Of a stretch of DNA of 64,000 bases, positions 42,412-51,300 are shown one piece after another. Numbering within the stretch: the first letter of the stretch is position 1; each line of letters opens with the position of its first letter. The notes beneath the pieces were generated by a model. That model was not told where the DNA came from and searched no databases. It saw only the letters and a program-made list of their open reading frames with translations. The DNA comes from Nocardioides ferulae (GTDB lineage Bacteria; Actinomycetota; Actinomycetes; Propionibacteriales; Nocardioidaceae): the NCBI RefSeq assembly GCF_003660455.1, contig NZ_QZVR01000029.1, positions 1 through 64,000 of the forward strand, in the 5' to 3' direction. Position numbers and translations under genes: made by a program.

Positions 42412-43221
42412 TCACCCTGGCACCGAGTCGGCGTCCCGGTCTTGCACGAACGGGAACTCCTCCCGCAGCCAGGTCGAGGGCGTGCAGCCGGCCAGCGCCG
42501 ACCACTCCCGCGAGAGGTGGGCCTGGTCGGCAAAGCCGCTTCGATAGGCGGCCTCCGCCAGGGGGATCCGGCCCACCAGTGCCCGAGCCTGCTCGAACCG
42601 GCCCAGCCGCCGCAGGTCCCGCGCCGACACACCGCACTCGCGGCGCACCAGCGTGCCCAGGTGCCGGCGGCTCAGGCCGACCTCGGCCGCGACCGCGCCG
42701 ACCCCTGCGCCGCGCCGCAGCTGTCTCAGCGCCCACGCGACCTCGGCGCGAGGCAGGCTCGGGCGGTCTCGCAGGACGCCGAGCAGAGCCCGCTCCACCA
42801 CCGCTCTGCGACTGGCGGCCGGGGCTGCGGCGAGCCGCTCCGGCAGGTGCCGCAGCGCCGGAGCAGCGTCCTCCAGATCGACGATCGTGCCCGCCAGGGA
42901 CGCCGCCGGCGCCCCCAGCAGTGTTCGGGCCCCGGTCACCGTGAGCTCCAGCTGCACGCCCGCCTGGTGTCCGAGGTGGTGGATCGCCGCCGGTCCGGTG
43001 TGCAGCCCCGCCAGCGTCCCCCAGCGAGCGGCCCGGCTGGCGTCGTCACCGCTCCAGCCCACGTCGAGCGGCTCCCCGACCGGCAGCACGAGGGTCAACG
43101 TGGTGCCGGGCAGCCCGCGGTGCACGCCCGGACCGCCCAGGTCGACGTCGTACGCCGTCAGGCTGACCACGTGCCCGCGCAGGGCCGGGTGCGGGTCCGG
43201 CCGCGGGTCGTGGGGGCTCAC
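42412..43221 (-). CDS. AraC-family transcriptional regulator
   Basis: A 269-residue regulator. The N-terminal ligand domain (about 1-145) is followed by a two-HTH AraC domain (about 165-255): VGAVAAEVGLSRRHLGTLV, then IPLAEAAYRSGFADQAHLSR, with EWSALAGCTPSTWLRE as the usual end. It likely controls its own operon with the VOC gene. GTG 43221 starts the gene 32 bases after the pseudouridine synthase stop. The effector is unknown. Confidence 0.92.
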   Translation of the reverse strand: MSPHDPRPDPHPALRGHVVSLTAYDVDLGGPGVHRGLPGTTLTLVLPVGEPLDVGWSGDDASRAARWGTLAGLHTGPAAIHHLGHQAGVQLELTVTGARTLLGAPAASLAGTIVDLEDAAPALRHLPERLAAAPAASRRAVVERALLGVLRDRPSLPRAEVAWALRQLRRGAGVGAVAAEVGLSRRHLGTLVRRECGVSARDLRRLGRFEQARALVGRIPLAEAAYRSGFADQAHLSREWSALAGCTPSTWLREEFPFVQDRDADSVPG

Positions 43222-43253
43222 CCGCCGAAGGTACGGCGGGTCAGGGCGCGTTT

Positions 43254-44066
43254 CTAGAGCTCGACGCCGTCGAGCAGCGCGCCGAGCTCGTCGGCGGTGA
43301 GGTCGCGCAGCTCGCCGGGCTTGAGGTTGCCCAGCCGCACCGGCCCGATCGCGGTGCGGGTGAGCCGGCGCACCGGGTGTCCGACGGCGTCGAGCAGCCG
43401 GCGCACGATGCGGTTGCGGCCCTCGTGGATGACCAGCTCGACGATGGAGCGCCCGGCGGCGGGCTCGCTGCCGCCGACCAGCTTGACCTTCGAGACCGTG
43501 ACTGGACCGTCGTCGAGGGTGACACCGGCCAGCAACCGCTTCACGGTGCCGCGACTGACCGTGCCCTCGACCTCGGCGACGTAGACCTTGTCGACCTCGT
43601 ACGACGGGTGGGCGAGGCGCTGGGCGAAGTCGCCGTCGTTGGTGAGCAGCAGCAGCCCGGTGGTGTCGGTGTCGAGCCGGCCCACGTGGAAGAGCCGCTC
43701 GGGCCGGTCGGCCACCAGGTCGCCGATGGTGCGCCGACCCTCGGGGTCGGACATGGTGGAGACCACGCCGCGGGGCTTGTTGAGCGCGAGGTAGACCTTG
43801 GCGCTCACCGGGGGCAGCCGCTTGCCGCCGACCCGGATCACCGCGGCGCTGGGGTCGACCTTGGTGCCGAGCCGGGTGACGACCTCGCCGTCGACCTCGA
43901 CCTGGCCGTCGAGCATCAGCTCCTCGCAGCGGCGCCGGGAGGCGACACCGGACTGGGCGAGCAGCTTCTGCAGCCGGACCAGCCCCTGGTCGTCGGGGAC
44001 CAGACCGAGGGCGGCCAACCGGTCACCGGTGCCGCCAGTGCCGACGGGGTCGCTCGGCTCGCTCAC
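43254..44066 (-). CDS. Ribosomal pseudouridine synthase (RsuA/RluB family)
   Basis: A 270-residue enzyme that isomerises uridine in rRNA. It has an S4 domain (RLQKLLAQSGVASRRRCEEL, VEVDGEVVTRLG) and the catalytic domain with GRLDTDTTGLLLLTNDGDFA, whose first Asp is the nucleophile. The motif YLALNKPRGVVST precedes it, and EGRNRIVRRLLDAVGHPV ends it. GTG 44066 overlaps scpB by 4 bases. Synteny matches Mycobacterium Rv1711. Target site is not deducible. Confidence 0.95.
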   Translation of the reverse strand: MSEPSDPVGTGGTGDRLAALGLVPDDQGLVRLQKLLAQSGVASRRRCEELMLDGQVEVDGEVVTRLGTKVDPSAAVIRVGGKRLPPVSAKVYLALNKPRGVVSTMSDPEGRRTIGDLVADRPERLFHVGRLDTDTTGLLLLTNDGDFAQRLAHPSYEVDKVYVAEVEGTVSRGTVKRLLAGVTLDDGPVTVSKVKLVGGSEPAAGRSIVELVIHEGRNRIVRRLLDAVGHPVRRLTRTAIGPVRLGNLKPGELRDLTADELGALLDGVEL

Positions 44067-44803
44067 GTGGGCTCGGTCCCGCCGTCGGGCTCGGTGCCGG
44101 GCCCGTTGTGCGGGGCCGGGTGCGGGGCGTGCTGCGTCTCGGCGTCCGCCTCGCTGCCCGGTGCGGGCGTCGGCTCGGGTGCGGGGGGTCCGGACATCTC
44201 GGCCAACTCGTCCTCCAGGTCGTCCATCTCGGGCAGGTAGGGGGCCAGCTCGGGCAGTTCTTCGAGCGAGCCGATCCCGATCCTCTCCAGGAAGTATCCC
44301 GTGGTCCGGTAGAGGTGCGCGCCGGTGTCGGCGTCGTGGCCGGCCTCCTCGACCAGCCCGCGGGCCAGCAGGGTGCGGATCACGCCGTCGACGTTGACGC
44401 CGCGGATGGCCGAGACCCGGGCCCGGGAGACCGGCTGCTTGTAGGCGACCACCGCGAGGGTCTCGAGCGCGGCCTGGGTGAGTCGCGCCTGCTGGCCCTC
44501 GAGCACGAACCCCTCGACGACCGCGGCGTACTCCTCGCGGGTGTAGTAGCGCCACCCGCCGGCGACGTTGCGCAGCTCGAAGCCGCGGCCCTGGGCGGTG
44601 TACTCCTCGGCCAGGTCGCTCAGCGCGGCGTCGACGTCGGAGACCGGGTGGCCCACCGCGGTGGCCAGGGTGGCGACGTCGAGCGGCTGGTCGGCGACCA
44701 TCAGCACCGCCTCGAGGGCGGGCCGCAACGGCGCCAGCGGCACCTCGAGCGTCTCCGCCGGCACCTCTGCCGACACCTCCGGTTCGTGGTCGTGCTCGTT
44801 CAC
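44063..44803 (-). CDS. scpB: Segregation and condensation protein B
   Basis: A 246-residue subunit of the Smc-ScpAB condensin. Two winged-helix domains are visible: LRPALEAVLMVADQPLDVAT to VSDVDAALSDLAEEY, then RLTQAALETLAVVAYKQPV with VSAIRGVNVDGVIRTLLARG and TTGYFLERIGI. A long acidic, Pro-rich C-terminal tail is common in actinobacteria. GTG 44803 overlaps scpA by 4 bases. It works with ScpA and Smc in chromosome organisation. Confidence 0.95.
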   Translation of the reverse strand: MNEHDHEPEVSAEVPAETLEVPLAPLRPALEAVLMVADQPLDVATLATAVGHPVSDVDAALSDLAEEYTAQGRGFELRNVAGGWRYYTREEYAAVVEGFVLEGQQARLTQAALETLAVVAYKQPVSRARVSAIRGVNVDGVIRTLLARGLVEEAGHDADTGAHLYRTTGYFLERIGIGSLEELPELAPYLPEMDDLEDELAEMSGPPAPEPTPAPGSEADAETQHAPHPAPHNGPGTEPDGGTEPT

Positions 44804-45702
44804 GTGTGGCCTCCCTCTGCGGTGTCGGGCTCCCCGGGCGTCGCCGCCGCGCCGTCGGCCTCGGGTGGGGCGCCGTCGAACTCGTCGTGGATCAGGTCGT
44901 CGACGTCGGCGTCGTCGGGACCGGTCCATCGCACGGTGAGCTCGCCGAGCGGCGAGACCTGGTCGAAGGCGACCGCGCCCTCGCGGAACAGCTCGAGCAG
45001 CGAGAGGAACCGGGCCACGGTGGTCAGGGTGTCGGGCGAGTCGCCGCACAGCGACCGGAACGTGAGCGTGCGCGAGCGGCGGAGCCGGTCGACCACGATC
45101 GCCGCCTGTTCGCGGACGCTGACCTTCGGCGCGTGGATGTGCTGCAGCGACACCTCGGGCACCGGCTTGGGCTCCATCGCCTTCGCCGCGAGCTGGGCGA
45201 ACTGGCCCAGCCCGATGCCGATCAGCACCTCCGGGAGCAGGCGGGCGAACCGCTCCTCCATCCCGACGGCGCGGGGGTGGCGGCGCGACTCCTCGACCAG
45301 CCGGTTGCCGAAGACGGCGGCCACCTGCTTGAACGCGCGGTACTGCAGGAGCCGGGCGAAGAGCAGGTCGCGGGCCTCGAGCAGCGCGAGGTCCTCCTCG
45401 TCCTCGACGTCGCCACTCGGCAGCAGCCGTGCGGCCTTGAGGTCGAGGAGTGTGGAGGCGACCAGCAGGAACGAGGTGGTCTGCTCGAGGTCCCACACCG
45501 GGCCGCCGGCCTTGACGTGGGCGATGAACTCGTCGGTGACCGTCGAGAGTGCGACCTCGGTGATGTCGAGCTTGTGCTTGGCGATCAGCGAGAGCAGCAG
45601 GTCGAACGGCCCCTCGAAGTTGACCAGCCGCACCTCGAAGCCCGGGGTCTCCGCTCCGTCGCCGGCGTGCGTCGGTTCGGGAGCGGCGGGGGCGCCGCTC
45701 AT
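44800..45702 (-). CDS. scpA: Segregation and condensation protein A
   Basis: A 300-residue kleisin. The N-terminal Smc-binding region is VRLVNFEGPFDLLLSLIAKH followed by KLDITEVALSTVTDEF, a family signature. The middle has LLVASTLLDLKAARLLPSGD. The C-terminal winged helix is RSLCGDSPDTLTTVARFLSL and onward, followed by an acidic tail. ScpA bridges the Smc heads. ATG 45702 overlaps the stop of the small RHH-like gene by 4 bases. Gene order parA-x-scpA-scpB is that of Mycobacterium. Confidence 0.96.
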   Translation of the reverse strand: MSGAPAAPEPTHAGDGAETPGFEVRLVNFEGPFDLLLSLIAKHKLDITEVALSTVTDEFIAHVKAGGPVWDLEQTTSFLLVASTLLDLKAARLLPSGDVEDEEDLALLEARDLLFARLLQYRAFKQVAAVFGNRLVEESRRHPRAVGMEERFARLLPEVLIGIGLGQFAQLAAKAMEPKPVPEVSLQHIHAPKVSVREQAAIVVDRLRRSRTLTFRSLCGDSPDTLTTVARFLSLLELFREGAVAFDQVSPLGELTVRWTGPDDADVDDLIHDEFDGAPPEADGAAATPGEPDTAEGGHT

Positions 45703-46031
45703 TCCTCGGTCAACCGCCGCACCAGGGCGCTGCGCTCGCCCTCGGCTTCGAAGTCGGCCAGCACCATCGCCACCGCCTCACGGACCAGGCGGCCGCGGTC
45801 GATGGCCAGCCCGTGCGCGCGGCGCAGGGACAGCCGGGCGTGCTCGATGTCGAGCAGCTCGTCGGAGGTGACGTAGACGGTCATCTTCTCGTCGTGCCGC
45901 ACCCGGCCGCTGGGCCGCTTGGGGGCCTCGGGCTCCGGCTCGGCCGACTCGGGCTGGTCGGGCACCGCCCGGACCGCCTTGGGCTCGGGGCTGGTCGGCC
46001 GGAACAGGTCGTCGGCCGACGGCAGGGTCAC
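45699..46031 (-). CDS. Small ribbon-helix-helix-like protein between parA and scpA
   Basis: A 110-residue protein. The first 48 residues are disordered and Pro/Glu-rich. The rest fits a ribbon-helix-helix: a strand (KMTVYVTSDEL) then two helices (LDIEHARLSLRRAHG and DRGRLVREAVAMVLADFEAE). It overlaps parA (GTGA) and scpA (ATGA) by 4 bases each, so it is made in step with both. No parB lies here. It may be the DNA-binding partner of this ParA, an inference from position and fold. Confidence 0.75.
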   Translation of the reverse strand: MTLPSADDLFRPTSPEPKAVRAVPDQPESAEPEPEAPKRPSGRVRHDEKMTVYVTSDELLDIEHARLSLRRAHGLAIDRGRLVREAVAMVLADFEAEGERSALVRRLTEE

Positions 46032-47038
46032 GCGTCGGGGCACCGGACCAGCACCTCCCTCGCCAGCTGACGGTAGGAGTCGGCGCCCGCCGACGCCGAG
46101 GCGTAGGTGGTGATCGGCTCGCCGGCCACCGTGGAGTCGGAGAACTTCACGGTGCGGCGGATCACGGTGTGGAAGACCTTGTCGCCCCAGGCCTGCACCA
46201 GCCGCTCCATGACCTCCCGGCCGTGCAACGTGCGGCCGTCGTACATGGTGCCGAGCACGCCCTCGATCTGGAGCTTGGGATTGAGCCGCTCGGTGACCTT
46301 GTCGATGGTGGTCTTGAGCAGCGCCACCCCGCGCAGCGCGAAGTACTCGCACTCCAAGGGCACGATCACGCCGTCGGAGGCGGTCAGCGCGTTCACCGTG
46401 AGCAGGCCCAGCGAGGGCTGGCAGTCGATGAGGATCACGTCGTACTTCTCGACCGCGGGAGCCAGCACCCGCTGCAGGGTCTGCTCGCGGGCGACCTCGT
46501 GCACCAGCTGCACCTCGGCCGCGGAGAGGTCGATGTTGGAGGGCAGCAGGTCCATGCCGGGCACGCCCGAGGGGACGACCACGTCGTCGAGGGTGACGTC
46601 GCGCTCCATCAGCAGGTTGTAGACGGTGAGGTCCATCTCGTGGGGGTTCAGCCCCAGGCCCACCGACAGCGATCCCTGCGGGTCGAAGTCGACCAGCAGC
46701 ACCTTGCGGCCGTACTCGGCGAGCGCGGCACCGAGGTTGATCGTGGTCGTCGTCTTGCCGACGCCACCCTTCTGGTTGCACATCGAGATCACCCGGGCGT
46801 CGCCGCGCCGGGAGCGCGGCGGCGGCTCGGGCAGGTCCGGGACCGGCCGGCCGGTCGGGCCGAGCTCGGCGACGGCGCCGTTCGCGCCGGCGGAGGCGGG
46901 GCGGGCCGGCGTCAGCGGACGCTCGAACGGCAGCGCCTCGGACGCCTGGTCCTCACGTGGACGGACCGGAGAGGACACCTGCGGAGGCATCTGTGGGGCG
47001 CTGCTCCCTGTGAACCCTGCGAACCCGCCATCGCTCAT
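46028..47038 (-). CDS. ParA/Soj-like ATPase
   Basis: A 336-residue ATPase of the ParA/MinD class. A disordered Pro-rich N-terminal extension (about 75 residues) precedes the deviant Walker A KGGVGKTTT (about 92-100, in MCNQKGGVGKTTTTINLGA), followed by LLVDFDPQGSLSVGLG and DVILIDCQPSLGLLTVNAL. Rv1708 holds the same place in Mycobacterium. It is a second ParA, distinct from the oriC parAB pair, and may act with the condensin genes downstream. ATG 47038 follows GAGGAG; 47059 is a poorer start. Confidence 0.93.
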   Translation of the reverse strand: MSDGGFAGFTGSSAPQMPPQVSSPVRPREDQASEALPFERPLTPARPASAGANGAVAELGPTGRPVPDLPEPPPRSRRGDARVISMCNQKGGVGKTTTTINLGAALAEYGRKVLLVDFDPQGSLSVGLGLNPHEMDLTVYNLLMERDVTLDDVVVPSGVPGMDLLPSNIDLSAAEVQLVHEVAREQTLQRVLAPAVEKYDVILIDCQPSLGLLTVNALTASDGVIVPLECEYFALRGVALLKTTIDKVTERLNPKLQIEGVLGTMYDGRTLHGREVMERLVQAWGDKVFHTVIRRTVKFSDSTVAGEPITTYASASAGADSYRQLAREVLVRCPDA

Positions 47039-47156
47039 CCGTCGCTCCTCGCATCGCACCCAGGAGGCCTGCCTGGCCTCACGGCTCAGTCAAGCATTTG
47101 TCGACTTCTAGACACGGGACGACGCGCGGCGCGCCGCAAGGGTTCCGGCCGGGACG

Positions 47157-47441
47157 TCAGGCCAGCAGGTCGGCGTAGTCGGGGTGCTTGCCGATCCAGC
47201 CGGCGATGAACTCGCAGCGGGCCACCACCTGGCGCCCGCCGCGGGCGCGGACGTCGTCGAGCGCCCCCCGGGCCAGTGCCGAGCCGACGCCCTTGCCGCC
47301 GAACTCGTCACCGACCTCGGTGTGGGTGAAGGTGATCCGTCCCTCGTCGAGGGTGTAGTCGGCGAAGCCGGCCAGCTCCTCGCCGAGGTAGGCCTCGTAG
47401 CGCTGCCGGTCCGGGTTGTCTCGGGTCGAAACGTCGCTCAT
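47157..47441 (-). CDS. GNAT-like acetyltransferase (YidJ/COG2388 type)
   Basis: A 94-residue small GNAT-fold protein. It has YEAYLGEELAGFADYTLDEG, then ITFTHTEVGDEFGGKGVGSA (the acyl-CoA loop) and VVARCEFIAGWIGKHPDYAD at the end, the pattern of the short N-acetyltransferase-like COG2388 family. The substrate is unknown. The 118 bases to parA (47039-47156) hold no other gene. It is divergent from the GH26 gene, so the 82-base gap holds both promoters. Confidence 0.88.
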   Translation of the reverse strand: MSDVSTRDNPDRQRYEAYLGEELAGFADYTLDEGRITFTHTEVGDEFGGKGVGSALARGALDDVRARGGRQVVARCEFIAGWIGKHPDYADLLA

Positions 47442-47523
47442 GGACCCACCCTACGGAGCGGTCCCACGAACGGCCGTGGGTCGTTCGCTCCCCAGCCGAC
47501 CAGCCATTGGTGACAATGGCCTG

Positions 47524-48702
47524 GTGCAACGCCAGAGTCTGCGTCCGCTCCGGTACGCCGCTGCGCTCGCGGTCGGCGCCGCGACGCTGGCGCTCGCCCC
47601 GGTCGCCCCGGCGGTCCCTGTGACGCCGGCGCCGCCCGGCTCCGTCGACGGTGCCGTCGACGACTGCACGCCGCGTCCGGCTCTGGTCGACCCCGACGCG
47701 ACCCCGGAGGCCCGCTGCCTGGCCGCGCGGCTCGACCGGTGGCGGGCGAAGCGGCGGATGGCGGTGGGCCAGCAGCTCAACGTCTCCAACGGCGATCCGA
47801 CGGCGCCGCTCGACGAGCTCGGCGACCGGCCGGTGCCGGTCGTCGGCTTCGACCTCGAGGAGCTCGACCAGGCGGCCAACCACGAGTACCCCTCCGACGA
47901 CGCGGTGCTCGCCGAGCTGCTCACCCTGGCCGCGCCGCGCGCGGCGGGCGGTGAGGGGGCGGTGCTGGTCGCCACCTGGCACGCCCGCAACCCGCACACC
48001 GGCGCCGAGAACAGCTTCGCCGACCGCAGCTGGCACGACCTCGGCGCGCTGCTGCGCGACACCACGGAGGCCGCGGCCTTCTGGGCCGGCTACGACACGA
48101 TGCTCGGCTACCTGGCCCGCCTCCAATCCGGCGAGGACGGCCGCTACTCCCCCGCCGCGGTGGTCTTCCGGCCGCTGCACGAGGCGAACGGCGGCTGGTT
48201 CTGGTGGGGTCACCCGAAGCGAGACGTCTACCGCGAGCTGTGGGCCAGGATGCAGGACCGCGCCAGCGATGCCGGCGTCCACAACATCGTGTGGGCCTAC
48301 TCCGCGAACGTCGTCAACGACCAGACGGTGCGCAAGCCGGTCTCCCTGCTGCCGGCCGGCCGGGTCGACCTGGCCGGCCTCGACAGCTACGACTTCGAGG
48401 ACGGCGACCGCAGCGTGCGGCGCGACCGGCTGCCGCTCGCCGGCTGGGGCGAGCTGGCCGGCAAGGTGAAGCGCATGGCGCTCACCGAGGTCGGCCCCTA
48501 CGACAGCACCACCGGCCGGTGGGACCCGGCCGTGGTCACGCGCACGCTCCGGGCTCGGAAGATCCGCCCGGTGTGGGCGATGTTCTGGTTCGACGACCTG
48601 GCCGGCAACGATCCCCGCCACCTGCGCCAGCTCTCCTCGCTGCGCGGGGGCCGCGCCTGGCTCGACGAGCAGTGCGCCAGCGGCACCTGCCGCCTGCGCT
48701 GA
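47524..48702 (+). CDS. Secreted GH26-like glycoside hydrolase
   Basis: A 392-residue exported enzyme with a signal peptide (RPLRYAAALAVGAATLALAP). The catalytic barrel resembles GH26 beta-mannanases: acid/base Glu220 in FRPLHEANGGWFWWG and nucleophile Glu322 in MALTEVGPYDS, with a conserved Trp/Tyr-lined cleft (WHARNPHTGAENSFAD, then HNIVWAYSANV). It would cleave mannan- or glucan-like polymers outside the cell. GTG 47524 is the start that places the signal peptide correctly. It is the only plus-strand gene in this part and ends 15 bases before the helicase stop. Confidence 0.83.
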   Translation: MQRQSLRPLRYAAALAVGAATLALAPVAPAVPVTPAPPGSVDGAVDDCTPRPALVDPDATPEARCLAARLDRWRAKRRMAVGQQLNVSNGDPTAPLDELGDRPVPVVGFDLEELDQAANHEYPSDDAVLAELLTLAAPRAAGGEGAVLVATWHARNPHTGAENSFADRSWHDLGALLRDTTEAAAFWAGYDTMLGYLARLQSGEDGRYSPAAVVFRPLHEANGGWFWWGHPKRDVYRELWARMQDRASDAGVHNIVWAYSANVVNDQTVRKPVSLLPAGRVDLAGLDSYDFEDGDRSVRRDRLPLAGWGELAGKVKRMALTEVGPYDSTTGRWDPAVVTRTLRARKIRPVWAMFWFDDLAGNDPRHLRQLSSLRGGRAWLDEQCASGTCRLR

Positions 48703-48717
48703 CCACCACGCGGGGCG

Positions 48718-51300
48718 TCAGCCGCCGAGCCGGTGCATCGCCACCGTCGCCAGCACCAGCTCGCCGGCCTCGTCGGAGGCGTCGAGGTCGGCGACCGCGT
48801 CGACGACCCAGTCGTGGTGGCCGTCGGGGTCGGCCAGGGTCTGCCGCACCCGCCACAGCCTGGCGGTGGTCCCCTCGGGTGCCCCCACCGGCTCGCCGGT
48901 CGTCGCCTCCACCTCGAGCAGCTTCGGGCTCCGGGCGTCGGCGTCGGTGGCCAGCCGGTCGTGCTCGGCGTAGTAGTCCTCGATCGCGGCGTCCCAGGAC
49001 GATCGGGTCATCACCACCTCGCGCGCCGGGTCGGTGCGGTCGGCCGCGGCCCGCTCGAGCGCCATCAGCCCGTCGAGGTCGTCGCGGGCGACCAGCTCCA
49101 CGCGGCGCCACATCGCGTTGCGCACCATCACCGTGAAGGCGCGCTCCTGGCGGCTGATCGGGCGCGGGTTGGGCGGGGGCCGGTGCTCGGCCAGCTCCTG
49201 GGCCACCCGGTGCACCGCCGCCGGATCGCTCAGCGCCTCCCACTCGTCGAGCAGCGAGGAGTCGGTCTGCCGCACGGTCTCCCCCAGCCACTCGATCAGC
49301 TCCTCCAGCTCGGGGGTGCGGTGCTGGTCGGGCACGGTGTGCCGCAGGGTCCGGTAGGCGTCGGTCAGGTAGCGCAGCACTAGCCCCTCGGAGCGGGCCA
49401 GCTGGTAGCGGCTCACGAAGTCGGTGAACGACATGCCCTGCTCGAACATCTCGCGCACGATCGACTTCGGGCCCAGGGCGTCCTCGGGCAGCCACGGGTG
49501 GGTCTGCCGGTAGATCTCGTACGTCGCGCCGAGCAGCTCGGCGAGCGGCTGCGGCCAGGTGACGGCGTCCAGCAGCGCCATCCGCTCGTCGTACTCGATG
49601 CCGTCGGCCTTCATCTCGGCCACCGCCTCGCCGCGGGCGGTGAACTGCTGGGCGAAGAGGATCTGTCGCGGCGCCTCGAGCACCGACTCGACGACCGACA
49701 CGATGTCGAGGGTGTGCTCCTCGGACTCGGGGTCCAGCACGTCCAGGGCGGCCAGCGCGAAGTGGGCCAGCGGCTGGTTGAGGGCGAAGTCGTCGGGCAG
49801 GTCGACGGTGAGCACGTAGCGGCGGCCGTGCTCGTCGGGCTCGTCGAGCCGGACCAGCACCCCCGACCGGACCAGGCTGCGGGCCAACCGGAGCGCGCGC
49901 CGGGCCAGCCGCAGCTGGTTGCGGCGCTCCTCGTGGTTGTCGGTGAGCAGCCGGCGCAGCACCGGGAAGGCGTCCTCGTCGCGCGCGATGACGTTGAGCA
50001 GCATCGCGTTGTCGACCTTCATCCGCGACACCAGCCGCTCGGGCACCCCCTCGACGAGCTTGGTGAAGGTCTGCTCGCTCCACACCACCGCACCCTCGGG
50101 AGCCTTCTTCAGCTGCGCCTTGCTCTTGCGCTTGGCGCTGCGGTTCTCGGCGGCGTTCTTCGCCTCCGCCTTCGCCTTGGCGCGCTCGTTCTCGATGACG
50201 TGCTCGGGGGCCTGGACCACGACATAGCCGGCGGTGTCGAACCCGGCGCGGCCGGCGCGGCCGGCGATCTGCAGGAACTCGCGGGTGCGCAGCACCCGCT
50301 GCCGGCTGCCGTCGAACTTGGCCAGCCCGGTGAACAGCACCGTGCGGATCGGGACGTTGATGCCGACGCCGAGCGTGTCGGTGCCGCTGATCACCGTGAG
50401 CAGTCCGGCCTGGGCCAGCTGCTCGACCAGACGCCGGTAGCGCGGCAGCATGCCGGCGTGGTGCACCCCGAGGCCGCGGCGCAGCAGCTTCGAGAGCGTC
50501 TTGCCGAACCCGGCCCCGAACCGGAAGCCGGCCAGCCGCTCGGCGATCGCGTCGCGCGCCTCCCGGTCCGCGCCCGCCCAGCCCGCCTTGAGCAGGCCCG
50601 AGGCGTGCTCGACGGCCGCGGCCTGGGTGAAGTGCACGACGTAGACGGGTGCCTGCTTGGTGGTCACCAGCTCTTCCAGCGTCTCCGCCAGCGGGGTGAG
50701 TGCATAGCTGAACGTCAGCGGCACGGGGCGCTCGGCGTCGTCGACCACGGTGGTGGCGCGGCCGTTGCGGAGCGTCAGGTCGTCGGCCAGCTCGGAGACG
50801 TCACCGAGGGTCGCCGACATCAGCAGGAACTGTGCCTGTGGCAGCTCGAGCAGCGGCACCTGCCAGGCCCAGCCCCGGTCGGGCTCGGCGTAGAAGTGGA
50901 ACTCGTCCATCACCACGAGCCCGACGTCGGCGTCCGAGCCCTCGCGCAGCGCGATGTTGGCCAGCACCTCGGCGGTGCAGCAGATGATCGGGGCGTCGGA
51001 GTTCACCGCGGCGTCGCCGGTGAGCATGCCGACGTTGTCGGCGCCGAAGACCTCGCACAGCGCGAAGAACTTCTCGCTCACCAGCGCCTTGATCGGCGCG
51101 GTGTAGAACGAGACCCGGTCCTCGGCGAGCGCCGCGCGGTGCGCTGCCTCGGCCACCAGCGATTTGCCCGAGCCGGTCGGCGTGGCCAGCACGACGTTGT
51201 CGCCGGCCAGCAGCGCGAGCACCGCCTCCTCCTGGTGCGGGTAGAGCTCCAGCCCGCGCTCGGCAACGGCGGTGGTGATGTCGTCGAGGAGGTCGCTCAC
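48718..51300 (-). CDS. DEAD/DEAH-box helicase with DUF3516
   Basis: An 860-residue Ski2-like helicase. Motif I is ATPTGSGKS (39-47), motif II DEFH (132-135) and motif III MSAT (161-164). The helicase C domain has GVHHAGMLPRYRRLVEQLAQ and the QIAGRAGRAGFDT motif VI. A Lys/Ala-rich insertion follows (about 375-400), then the C-terminal DUF3516. DUF3516 helicases are typical of actinobacteria. The substrate is thought to be RNA or DNA repair intermediates and is not certain. GTG 51300 overlaps the ankyrin gene by 4 bases. Confidence 0.92.
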   Translation of the reverse strand: MSDLLDDITTAVAERGLELYPHQEEAVLALLAGDNVVLATPTGSGKSLVAEAAHRAALAEDRVSFYTAPIKALVSEKFFALCEVFGADNVGMLTGDAAVNSDAPIICCTAEVLANIALREGSDADVGLVVMDEFHFYAEPDRGWAWQVPLLELPQAQFLLMSATLGDVSELADDLTLRNGRATTVVDDAERPVPLTFSYALTPLAETLEELVTTKQAPVYVVHFTQAAAVEHASGLLKAGWAGADREARDAIAERLAGFRFGAGFGKTLSKLLRRGLGVHHAGMLPRYRRLVEQLAQAGLLTVISGTDTLGVGINVPIRTVLFTGLAKFDGSRQRVLRTREFLQIAGRAGRAGFDTAGYVVVQAPEHVIENERAKAKAEAKNAAENRSAKRKSKAQLKKAPEGAVVWSEQTFTKLVEGVPERLVSRMKVDNAMLLNVIARDEDAFPVLRRLLTDNHEERRNQLRLARRALRLARSLVRSGVLVRLDEPDEHGRRYVLTVDLPDDFALNQPLAHFALAALDVLDPESEEHTLDIVSVVESVLEAPRQILFAQQFTARGEAVAEMKADGIEYDERMALLDAVTWPQPLAELLGATYEIYRQTHPWLPEDALGPKSIVREMFEQGMSFTDFVSRYQLARSEGLVLRYLTDAYRTLRHTVPDQHRTPELEELIEWLGETVRQTDSSLLDEWEALSDPAAVHRVAQELAEHRPPPNPRPISRQERAFTVMVRNAMWRRVELVARDDLDGLMALERAAADRTDPAREVVMTRSSWDAAIEDYYAEHDRLATDADARSPKLLEVEATTGEPVGAPEGTTARLWRVRQTLADPDGHHDWVVDAVADLDASDEAGELVLATVAMHRLGG

